In this document: piece by piece, positions 19,482 through 26,722 of the stretch
How positions within the stretch are numbered: position 1 is the first letter of the stretch
Layout: the number at the start of each line of letters is the position of its first letter
DNA from: Proteiniphilum acetatigenes DSM 18083
GTDB lineage: Bacteria > Bacteroidota > Bacteroidia > Bacteroidales > Dysgonomonadaceae
DNA: 64,000 bases
Direction of reading: 5' to 3'
Assembly (NCBI RefSeq): GCF_000380985.1
Contig: NZ_KB905695.1
Span: forward strand, 1-64,000
The notes under the pieces: model-generated
Seen by the model: only the letters and a program-made list of their open reading frames with translations
What the model was told of the DNA's origin: nothing
Database searches by the model: none
Program-made: the position numbers and the translations under genes

Positions 19482-19514
19482 ATCGGTGGGCGCTGCAACG
19501 CCTGCCGATTTTTT
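19482..19514 (+). terminator. Hairpin with T-run in the susC leader (PUL 1)
   Basis: ATCGGTGGGCG at 19482-19492 pairs with CGCCTGCCGAT at 19499-19509, with G-T wobbles, and six T bases follow on the + strand. Read on the + strand it looks like an intrinsic terminator although no + strand gene precedes it. On the - strand the same hairpin lies in the leader between fecR and susC, about 65 bases before the susC start codon, and could act as an attenuator or processing site. Confidence 0.5.
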
Positions 19515-19576
19515 AGTTTTCTACTGCTTAATCACTTTACTACATAGGCATTTCATTTTAAATTTACTAAAGTTAG

Positions 19577-19664
19577 ACTATTCTTCGCCATGGTATATTC
19601 AAACAAACTGAGTTGTTTTCTGCAAACCAGTTTGTCTTATACTTATTTGGCTTAACCGAATAGT
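19577..19664. repeat. Short inverted-repeat element in the fecR-susC gap (copy A)
   Basis: The 88-bp unit begins with ACTATTC and ends with GAATAGT as terminal inverted repeats. Just inside are CGCCATGG on one side and ATTTGGCTTAAC on the other, both shared with a second element at 47192-47256 in the same position of PUL 3 but in the opposite orientation. ACAAACTG at 19603-19610 and CAGTTTGT at 19628-19635 form an inner hairpin. It could be a miniature mobile element or a conserved regulatory structure. Confidence 0.6.
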
Positions 19665-19666
19665 TG

Positions 19667-20587
19667 TTATTTTATATACACTATCCCTGTTGTTTCATCC
19701 CTTTGGTAGGAAAAATGGATACTTTTCTGCAGCACCCTTAAAGCATAATCCACTCCATCAGACTGCCGGAATTTTCCGGTATAGGTGCGTTGTGGTAACG
19801 AGCTGTTAGAGATTTGTATCCGGATATCAAAATATTTTTCGAGAGACTGCAGGATATCTTCAAGTCTTTTATTATTAAAGGCGATCAAACCATCTTTCCA
19901 GAGATACTTATCCATGTCAGTTATTGGGGTCACATATAGTTTTCCATCTTTCAGGTAGCTTCTTTCATCAGGTTTGAGAGTAGTAAGTTTATGATCGTTC
20001 TTGTAAATCTCCACACTTCCTTCGAACAGGCTGGTCTCGAAACCTCCATGTTTGGAATAAGCTTCTACGTTGAATGATGTGCCGGTTACCTTAATGTCTC
20101 CCGAAGTTGTTTTTACCATGAATGGTTTTTTATCGTCCTTACTTACCTCGAAAAAGGCTTCCCCGTCTAAATATACAGTCCTATCCTTCCTGGAAAATTC
20201 CGTAGGGTAACGCAATGTACTATTGGCATTCAGCCAAATGTCGGTGTTGTCGGCAAGGATCAGATGGATGCGTTGACCTGCAGGGACAACAAGTGTATTA
20301 TAGTCCAAGGAGTTATTCTCTTGTCGCAGAGTGTGCAGATACAGTGCACTCGCAATGAGGATGAATAGACTCGCCGCAATCGCACCGATATGATACCCAA
20401 TTGTACGCCTTTTTCTGTTCGTGTTTGAGATACCGGGAGACCTGAATAATATTGCATCGTATATTTTACGTTCCTGCAGGAACGTAATCCTATTCTCTTC
20501 AGATGTGTCTATCCACTGTCTAATCTGTTTTTCTTCCTCCAGTGTCGTATTACCTTCAAAAAAACGGTATAATAGATCTTTATTCAT
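19667..20587 (-). CDS. FecR-type anti-sigma factor (PUL 1)
   Basis: The 306-residue inner-membrane protein has a short cytoplasmic N-terminal sigma-binding region, one membrane segment at about residues 68-87 (IAASLFILIASALYL), the periplasmic FecR domain (VVPAGQRIHLILADNTDIWLN, FEVSKDDKKPFMVKT, VTGTSFNVEAY, SLFEGSVEI), and a C-terminal DUF4974-like part (FNNKRLEDILQSLEKYFDI). It should hold the cognate ECF sigma factor until the STN domain of SusC signals. It lies directly upstream of susC, but the sigma gene is almost 1 kb away on the far side of two opposite-strand lysO genes, so it must have its own promoter in the 55 bp before its start or be read through those genes. Confidence 0.93.
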   Translation of the reverse strand: MNKDLLYRFFEGNTTLEEEKQIRQWIDTSEENRITFLQERKIYDAILFRSPGISNTNRKRRTIGYHIGAIAASLFILIASALYLHTLRQENNSLDYNTLVVPAGQRIHLILADNTDIWLNANSTLRYPTEFSRKDRTVYLDGEAFFEVSKDDKKPFMVKTTSGDIKVTGTSFNVEAYSKHGGFETSLFEGSVEIYKNDHKLTTLKPDERSYLKDGKLYVTPITDMDKYLWKDGLIAFNNKRLEDILQSLEKYFDIRIQISNSSLPQRTYTGKFRQSDGVDYALRVLQKSIHFSYQRDETTGIVYIK

Positions 20588-20642
20588 TATCTAAAATTGT
20601 GTCTTTATATATAACATTTCAACATTCGACTACCCTAAACGG

Positions 20643-21041
20643 ATGAGTATTTTTTTTAAAATTATGTTGACTTTGGTATATCTGATTATTTATTTACTTT
20701 TGTTTATATGCTTAATACACTCGTTTCAAACAAATAACAGACAAATCTTTTTGAATATGTTTATTGCAATTGGTTTTATGCTATTGGGAGGCATTTTTGG
20801 ATTCGTGTTACGAAAAAAAGAATTCAGAAATATTTCAAAAATTATTATCCTGCTGATTTGGCTTCTTTTATTTATTCTCGGATTAGAGGTAGGTAGTAAT
20901 CCTGAAATAATATCCGGGCTGGCCAATATTGGGGTGGAAGCTTTAATTATTACCCTTGCTGCGGTCTTTGGTAGCGCTGTGGCTGCATTATTGCTCTGGA
21001 AACATATTAATAATAAGAGAAAAGGCCTTCATGAAGAGTAG
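20643..21041 (+). CDS. LysO-family transporter, N-terminal half (split form)
   Basis: The 132-residue membrane protein has about four hydrophobic segments and the LGLEVGSNPEI turn typical of the N-terminal half of LysO (DUF340), the lysine exporter of enteric bacteria. Its stop codon overlaps the start of the next gene by 11 bases, so the two halves are made together and probably assemble into one transporter. A second possible start is the ATG seven codons downstream. The pair lies on the + strand between the ECF sigma gene and its anti-sigma gene, which face the other way. Confidence 0.75.
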   Translation: MSIFFKIMLTLVYLIIYLLLFICLIHSFQTNNRQIFLNMFIAIGFMLLGGIFGFVLRKKEFRNISKIIILLIWLLLFILGLEVGSNPEIISGLANIGVEALIITLAAVFGSAVAALLLWKHINNKRKGLHEE

Positions 21042-21633
21042 TCTTATTATTGTCTCTTTTTTTGCCCTGGGGGTATTCTTCGGTCATTTCGAAATTATTC
21101 CGCTTTCTGTCGTCGACAATGATATAAGCTTTTACGCATTATGTTGTTTGATGTTTTGTGTTGGATTGAGTTTGGGTAACGATTCCAATACGCTCAGGCG
21201 TTTCACAAGAATAGACCCACGGTTTTATTTGCTACCAGTGGCAACGATTGTGGGTACGCTATTGGGATGTGCAATAATTGGCTTTCTACTTCCCGGCCGC
21301 TCAGTTATCGAATTCATGGCTGTAGGTAGCGGCTTTGGTTATTATTCATTATCAAGTATTTTTATAACGGAATACAAAGGGGTGGAACTCGGCACCATTG
21401 CATTACTTTCGAATATACTCCGTGAAATAATGGCATTATTGCTTGCCCCTCTTTTTGTAAAATATTTCGGTAAACTGGCTCCGATTTCAGTAGGTGGGGC
21501 AACTACAATGGATACCACACTCCCGATCATATTGAAATTTTCAGGGAAAGAATTTGCCGTTATCTCTGTTTTTCATGGATTCATACTCGATCTCAGCGTA
21601 CCTGTTTTGGTTACAATATTCTCTTCTATATAA
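21031..21633 (+). CDS. lysO: LysO-family transporter, C-terminal half (lysine exporter type)
   Basis: The start is placed at 21031, inside the end of the preceding gene, giving MKSSLIIVSFFALGVFFG as the first membrane segment; the longer open frame adds 25 residues that overlap the upstream gene. The 200-residue protein shows the conserved LysO core: CVGLSLGND, GSGFGYYSLSSIFIT, NILREIMALLLAPL, GGATTMDTTLP and FHGFILDLSVPVL. It should export lysine or a lysine-like compound across the inner membrane. Its 3' end lies ten bases from the 3' end of the convergent sigma gene, leaving no room for a separate terminator. Confidence 0.85.
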   Translation: MKSSLIIVSFFALGVFFGHFEIIPLSVVDNDISFYALCCLMFCVGLSLGNDSNTLRRFTRIDPRFYLLPVATIVGTLLGCAIIGFLLPGRSVIEFMAVGSGFGYYSLSSIFITEYKGVELGTIALLSNILREIMALLLAPLFVKYFGKLAPISVGGATTMDTTLPIILKFSGKEFAVISVFHGFILDLSVPVLVTIFSSI

Positions 21634-21643
21634 TGAGCAGTGG

Positions 21644-22180
21644 TTACATAAAATCTTTCAACGATTCACGCAGCAGCTCAAGAGCCTTCGAAATGTGATA
21701 TTCTATAGATTTCTGACTGAGATCCATTTTTCGGGCAATCATACTGTATGAAAATCCTTCAACACGGCTCATCAGGAATATCCGTCGTGTTTTCTTCGGT
21801 AATTGATTCAATGTGGAGTCGATGATCTTTTGTATCTCTCCGGAGAACAGAAAATCGGGCTCGCATGCTTCCAGTGTACTGATCTTTGTTTGGAGTAACC
21901 ATTCGGAATGATCTCTTAGGTCTTCCGTTACACGCTGTTGTACCTGTTGATGTTGCAGATAATTAAGACATTTGTTTTTAACGATAGTCATAAGATAGGC
22001 CGGCGGTCTGGTGTCGGGAGATAGCAGCCGCCTGTTTTCCCAAAATACCGCGAAAGCCTCAGACACAAAATCCTCTGCCGTCTGCCTGTCTTTCACGTAC
22101 CCTATCGCAAAACGGATAAAACGTTCGTGATATTCGTTGAATAAGAGGTTGAAACTTTGTATATCGGAAAATGACTCCAT
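21644..22180 (-). CDS. ECF RNA polymerase sigma factor, FecI-like (PUL 1)
   Basis: The 178-residue sigma factor carries region 2 (FIRFAIGYVKDRQTAEDFVSEAFAVFWENR) and region 4 (LPKKTRRIFLMSRVEGFSYSMIARKM and a recognition helix SQKSIEYHISKAL). I choose MESFSDIQ at 22180; an in-frame extension to 22273 is open only because it reads through a 79-bp dispersed repeat. The - strand box TATATTTG at 22209-22202 lies 22 bases before this start. Together with the FecR protein at 19667-20587 and the STN-bearing SusC it forms a trans-envelope signalling set for PUL 1. Confidence 0.92.
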   Translation of the reverse strand: MESFSDIQSFNLLFNEYHERFIRFAIGYVKDRQTAEDFVSEAFAVFWENRRLLSPDTRPPAYLMTIVKNKCLNYLQHQQVQQRVTEDLRDHSEWLLQTKISTLEACEPDFLFSGEIQKIIDSTLNQLPKKTRRIFLMSRVEGFSYSMIARKMDLSQKSIEYHISKALELLRESLKDFM

Positions 22181-22202
22181 CCGGCACTTAACTTTGAGCG
22201 GC

Positions 22203-22281
22203 AAATATAGTGAAACCTGAGAGAAAAGCCAAGCTTGCTTGAGTTTTCCGAGGCGCATCCTACTATTCTGCAAATATAAAC
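22203..22281. repeat. 79-bp dispersed repeat, copy 1, with hairpin
   Basis: This unit is about 90% identical to 62224-62302. Both begin with AAATATA and end with AAATATAAAC. The core CCAAGCTTGCTTGAG at 22229-22243 is flanked by GAAAA and TTTTC arms and folds into a hairpin. TATATTTG occurs on the - strand at both edges (22209-22202 and 22278-22271), a match to the -7 box, so transcription of the sigma gene may start inside or next to it. Confidence 0.8.
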
Positions 22282-22452
22282 AAAACTTTGCAGCCTGTCG
22301 GTTTTTTTAACATAATCGTGCGGCTATAAAAAAGAAGTTCATTTCAAATCAGTTTACCAGAAAGATCTTCCTTGTATTTTATAATATTATAATATACAGT
22401 GTTTTATTTTATTTTTCACTGTAAAATCGTTTACTTTTAAACCTACTTTACG

Positions 22453-22483
22453 TTTGAAAGGGTATTTTTCGTCTTTATATTTG
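22453..22483 (+). promoter_or_regulatory. Housekeeping-type promoter of PUL 2
   Basis: TTTG at 22453-22456, nineteen bases, then TATATTTG at 22476-22483 is an exact match to the TTTG-N19-TAnnTTTG promoter of this phylum. Transcription would start near 22490 and leave a leader of about 165 bases before the SGNH hydrolase gene. The remaining part of the 22282-22656 gap is AT-rich. Confidence 0.8.
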
Positions 22484-22528
22484 CAAAATCATTATTTAAT
22501 ATATTTATAATTACCAAGAATGGGGAGA

Positions 22529-22547
22529 AGAGGGTAAATTACTCTCT
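22529..22547 (+). other. Leader hairpin of PUL 2
   Basis: AGAGGGTAA and the facing TACTCTCT form an eight-pair stem, with one G-T pair, about 40 bases after the predicted transcription start. A later leader stretch, GAACTATTTCTGTCATTACC at 22583-22602, weakly resembles one end of the elements found in the fecR-susC gaps. A role in expression is possible but not shown. Confidence 0.4.
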
Positions 22548-22656
22548 ACCATGAATTATTTGTGTATGTCGGAGTAAAAAGTGAACTATTTCTGTCATTA
22601 CCTTATGTTAAATTTTTTTAGTTAAACAGATCCTTCGGGTCACAATGATATTTACT

Positions 22657-24048
22657 ATGAATATTACAAAAAGATTTACATCAGTTTTTATCGCGTTGGG
22701 TATAGCTGTTGGCTTGTTCTCCCAACCGGTTAGCCAGTTCGGGGAAGGGGAAAGGGTTGTCTTTCTGGGAAACAGTATTACAGATGGAGGGCACTATCAC
22801 TCATTTATCTGGCTCTATTATATGACAAGGTTTCCAAACAGGGATCTGCGTATACTGAATGCAGGGATCGGTGGCAATACGGCTCTTGACATGTATAAAC
22901 GTTTAGATAGTGACGTGTTCAGTAAGAATCCCACTACGCTGGTCGTTACATTCGGAATGAACGATTCGGGATACCAGGAATATAACGGAGATGACGGAGC
23001 CAGGTTTGGCGAAGAAAAATACCGGGAAACCTATGAAAATTTCAAGCTGCTGGAAGGTCGGTTGAAAGGGCTCTCCGGTACAAAGATCGTGATGATGGGA
23101 GGATCTCCGTATGATGGAGCTGCTAAGATTGATGGTAATACTGCTCTGAGGGGGAAAAATGACGTGATGCAGCGTATTGTGGCATTTCAGAAGAAATCAG
23201 CAGAAGAGAATAACTGGGAATTTCTGGATCTGAACGCCCCTATGACAGCCATTAACCAAAAGTTCCAGGTGAACGATCCGGGATTCACCCTTTGTGGTCT
23301 TGACCGGATTCATCCTGAAAATGACGGACACATGGTGATGGCTTACTTCTTTCTCAAGGAGCAGGGATTGGATTCCAATGTAGTATCGGACTTTGAGGTG
23401 AATGCGTCCAAAAAGTCGGTTGTCCGGTCGGCAAACTGTGAAATCTCCAATATAAGAGGAAATGAAGGGACACTCTCTTTTGATTACCTGGCTTATTCGT
23501 TACCCTATCCGTTAGATACCATTCCGCGTGGATGGAACGCAAAAAAATCACAGGCCGACGCAATGAAATATATACCATTTATGGAAGAAATGAATCAGGA
23601 GGTAATTAAAGTCTCCGATTTAGAGAAAGGTGATTACAAGATGTTCATTGATGGAGAAGAGATCGGGACATGGTCGTCTGACGACCTGAACAAAGGGGTG
23701 AACCTGGCGGCAGAAACAAAAACACCGCAATACCAGCAGGCTCTGTCGATTATGCATCTGAATGAAGTGCGGTGGGAGATTGAGAGAAATTTCCGGGACT
23801 ATGCCTGGATACAATTCGGCTTTTTTCAGGAAAGGGGATTGCTGTTTGCCAATAACCGTGCATCGCTTGAAGCACTTGATAAGGAAACGGGTAACAACGG
23901 ATGGCTGAGAATGCATAGGGATAATTATGCCCGGATGATGCATCCATCGTTTCGTGAAACGCGGCAGGCGGAAATGGATATGCTCGTTACGAAGATCTAT
24001 GAGATAAACCAACCGGTAAAGAGAAAGATAGTTTTAGTGAAAATCTGA
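22657..24048 (+). CDS. Secreted SGNH/GDSL-family hydrolase
   Basis: I use the ATG at 22657, which gives a compact signal peptide (ITKRFTSVFIALGIAVGLFSQ); an ATG four codons upstream is also possible. The SGNH blocks are all present: block I VVFLGNSITDGGHY with the nucleophilic serine, block II GIGGNTALD, block III VTFGMNDSGY, and block V DRIHPENDGH with the catalytic Asp-His pair. Members are acetyl esterases or lipases; in a glycan locus, removal of acetyl or other ester groups from sugars is the likely role. The roughly 200 residues after the catalytic domain form a second region I do not recognise. It is the first gene of PUL 2, and its stop is 30 bases before the start of the GH38-like gene. 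Confidence 0.88.
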   Translation: MNITKRFTSVFIALGIAVGLFSQPVSQFGEGERVVFLGNSITDGGHYHSFIWLYYMTRFPNRDLRILNAGIGGNTALDMYKRLDSDVFSKNPTTLVVTFGMNDSGYQEYNGDDGARFGEEKYRETYENFKLLEGRLKGLSGTKIVMMGGSPYDGAAKIDGNTALRGKNDVMQRIVAFQKKSAEENNWEFLDLNAPMTAINQKFQVNDPGFTLCGLDRIHPENDGHMVMAYFFLKEQGLDSNVVSDFEVNASKKSVVRSANCEISNIRGNEGTLSFDYLAYSLPYPLDTIPRGWNAKKSQADAMKYIPFMEEMNQEVIKVSDLEKGDYKMFIDGEEIGTWSSDDLNKGVNLAAETKTPQYQQALSIMHLNEVRWEIERNFRDYAWIQFGFFQERGLLFANNRASLEALDKETGNNGWLRMHRDNYARMMHPSFRETRQAEMDMLVTKIYEINQPVKRKIVLVKI

Positions 24049-24078
24049 TTGGATTGTAATCCCTGTAAAAGAAACGAT

Positions 24079-26661
24079 ATGGTACTTGAAAATTTAAGTC
24101 AAAAACATAGGTTGTCAGTTTTTATTCTGTTTTGTTTTCTACTGGTGAAAATACCTGTGTTGTCACAGACCGCATGGTTCACCGATGGTTATCATGGCGG
24201 TATCTACGGTCATTACCCGCAGTGGCAGGCACGATTCATGGTAGAGCAACTGGAGAAACATCCTGATTGGGCAATCAATCTGGAGATCGAGCCCGAGACC
24301 TGGGATACGATCAGTGTGACAGACGCGGAGAACTTTAAGGCATTCCAGGCATATTTTGAAAAAGAGGGTCCGTCGGGACGTATAGAGTTTGTAAACCCGA
24401 CCTGGTCACAACCATACTGTTATAATATCTCGGGTGAGAGTATTATCCGGCAATTCCATTACGGTATGGCAAAGACCCGGGAGTATTTTCCAAGTGCCTC
24501 TTTCGTGACTTATGCCGTGGAAGAGCCCTGCTTCACGAGTAGTTTACCGCAGATACTGAAAGGTTTTGGTTATAAGTACGCGGTACTGAGAAACCCTAAT
24601 ACATGTTGGGGAGGTTATACCAGTGCTTTTGGAAAGAACCTGGTAAACTGGATCGGGCCTGACGGGACTTCTATTCCGGCTGTGCCGAGATATGCTGTTG
24701 AAGAGTTATCTACGGAATCGACCTGGCAGACCGAATCGTGGACCAACTCCAACAGTTTCATTGAGAAATGCTTTGCCAATGGTATACAGTTTCCGGTAGG
24801 GATGTGTTTTCAGGATGCGGGATGGGACGGAGGTCCGTGGCGCAGTGAATACCAGCCTATGCGATATACTACCTGGACCAATTATTTTGAAATGATAAAA
24901 GGAAAGGTGGAACCGGAAGACTGGCATTTCACGCAGGAAGATATCAAACCGGGATTGGTGTGGGGTGCACAAGTGGTGCAGGAAATTGCCAAACAGGTGC
25001 GGGAGAGTGAGAACCTGCTCGTCACTGCAGAAAAGATGGCTGCAATGGATTATCTCTTCAACGGCAAGAGTTGGCCGGAAGAGGATTTTGCCGAAGCATG
25101 GAGGACGTTGATGCTTGCCCAACACCACGACTGCTGGATTGTTCCCTATAACGGCAGGCCGGGAGATACCTGGGCCGATAAAGTAGTCCGGTGGACTGAA
25201 GCTACAAATCAAATCGCGTCCGAAAAGATATCAAACCTCTTTGCCAGGACGAATAATACTGAATATATCCGTGTATATAATACGCTGGGATCGGCACGTA
25301 AAGAAGAGGTCGCCCTGATTCTTCCGGAACATTTTCGAGGCCGGAAGATAGTAGTCATTGATGCCAAGGGTAAGCCTGTACCCCATCAATTATCAGAAAG
25401 TGTTGACGGAGAGGTAACACTGTTCTTTGAAGCATCGGTGCCGGGAATGGGCTATGCTACTTACTGGCTGAAACAGAGTGATAAGGAACTGCCCTCTAAA
25501 AAAGAGCTGGATCTTTCCTCAGAGAAACTCACATCTTCAGAAAAACTCGCAATAGAAACAGACTATTACTCAGTAATTATTGATCCTGCGCATGGTGGTA
25601 CGATCACAAGCCTGATCGATAAAAAGAAGGGGAACAAACAATTGGTCCAAAACGGGAAATACCTGAACGACCTGAGAGGCTTTTTTTATAAGGAGGACAG
25701 ATTTTATGAGGGATCAGAAAACCAGGCTACAGTCTCAGTGATGGAAGAGGGAGAGTTATTTACCCGTGTAAAAGTCGAAAACCAAATTGCCGGGCATAAC
25801 TATTATCAACTGATCACTTTTTATGAAAATAATCCCCGTATTGATTTTACCCTGCATATCGACTGGGATGGGCAGCCGCGGATTGGTGCGTATGACCAGA
25901 GCGATAATTATGAAGCCACTGACCGGAATAAGGCTTTTTATAATGATGACTATAAGCTTCATGTACGGTTTCCGTTCAGTGATATAGGCCGGAAGATATA
26001 TAAGAACGCACCGTTTGATGTCACCGAAAGTAAGCTTGACAATACGCTTTATTCAAGCTGGGACACTATCAAGCACAATGTTATCCTGAATTGGGTGGAT
26101 ATTACCGGTCAGGAGCAGGATTATGGAGTTGCACTCTTTTCAGATCATGCTACGAGTTATTTGCAATCAGACAGTTTGCCATTGGGGTTAACTGTGCAAT
26201 ATACCGGTAGGGCTTTATGGGGGAGAGATTACAGTATCCATGGCCCCACCGAAATCCGGTATGCGCTTCTGCCTCATTCCGGCGACTGGGAGAGGGGAGA
26301 GGTGGAAAAAGCGAGCAGTCAATGGAATGAACCAATGGTCGCACAATTCACGTCGGGTTCCCCTGAACAACAGGAAAGATCAATACTCGAAACGATCGGT
26401 GACAATCTGGAAATAACCTCTATGGTCGTGGAGAACGGCAATCTGCTTGTACGTATCTATAATACATCCTCCCGCGAAATTTCCCGCGAAGTGACCTGGA
26501 ACTGTAGTGTGGATAAAATAGAGCAGGTAGACTTAAAAGGTGATACTATCCGTGAATTATCGCCTGTCGATAAGGGGGCGGGGCGGTTGCAGACAAATAT
26601 AACAATCCCCCAATTCGGCTTTGTGACATTGCGGTTTATCGATTTGCAAATAAAAGAATGA
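24079..26661 (+). CDS. GH38-like alpha-mannosidase with altered metal-site motifs
   Basis: The start at 24079 gives MVLENLSQKHRLSVFILFCFLLVKIPVLSQ-type signal residues (shown in two parts: MVLENLSQKHRL and SVFILFCFLLVKIPVLSQ). The mature 830-residue protein has the GH38 order: N-terminal barrel with WFTDGYHGGIYGHYP and EIEPETWD, a middle segment with TYAVEEPCFTSSLPQIL, AQHHDCWIVPYNGRPGDTW as the three-helix-bundle histidine, and the large C-terminal beta domains. In well-studied GH38 enzymes zinc is held by HxD at the start, an Asp nucleophile and a later His. Here the first His position is Phe (FTD) and the nucleophile region reads VEEP. It may be a distinct subfamily or a changed activity. 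GH92 follows by 61 bp. Confidence 0.82.
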   Translation: MVLENLSQKHRLSVFILFCFLLVKIPVLSQTAWFTDGYHGGIYGHYPQWQARFMVEQLEKHPDWAINLEIEPETWDTISVTDAENFKAFQAYFEKEGPSGRIEFVNPTWSQPYCYNISGESIIRQFHYGMAKTREYFPSASFVTYAVEEPCFTSSLPQILKGFGYKYAVLRNPNTCWGGYTSAFGKNLVNWIGPDGTSIPAVPRYAVEELSTESTWQTESWTNSNSFIEKCFANGIQFPVGMCFQDAGWDGGPWRSEYQPMRYTTWTNYFEMIKGKVEPEDWHFTQEDIKPGLVWGAQVVQEIAKQVRESENLLVTAEKMAAMDYLFNGKSWPEEDFAEAWRTLMLAQHHDCWIVPYNGRPGDTWADKVVRWTEATNQIASEKISNLFARTNNTEYIRVYNTLGSARKEEVALILPEHFRGRKIVVIDAKGKPVPHQLSESVDGEVTLFFEASVPGMGYATYWLKQSDKELPSKKELDLSSEKLTSSEKLAIETDYYSVIIDPAHGGTITSLIDKKKGNKQLVQNGKYLNDLRGFFYKEDRFYEGSENQATVSVMEEGELFTRVKVENQIAGHNYYQLITFYENNPRIDFTLHIDWDGQPRIGAYDQSDNYEATDRNKAFYNDDYKLHVRFPFSDIGRKIYKNAPFDVTESKLDNTLYSSWDTIKHNVILNWVDITGQEQDYGVALFSDHATSYLQSDSLPLGLTVQYTGRALWGRDYSIHGPTEIRYALLPHSGDWERGEVEKASSQWNEPMVAQFTSGSPEQQERSILETIGDNLEITSMVVENGNLLVRIYNTSSREISREVTWNCSVDKIEQVDLKGDTIRELSPVDKGAGRLQTNITIPQFGFVTLRFIDLQIKE

Positions 26662-26722
26662 TTTAGTTCGCAACACTGCTACATGACTATATATCTGACT
26701 TAGATCCTTTAAAACAATTAAT

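Noticed and set aside
22181-22273. N-terminal extension of the PUL 1 sigma factor
   Set aside because: The extension is encoded by the 79-bp dispersed repeat and has no counterpart in ECF sigma factors; the ATG at 22180 places region 2 at the normal distance.
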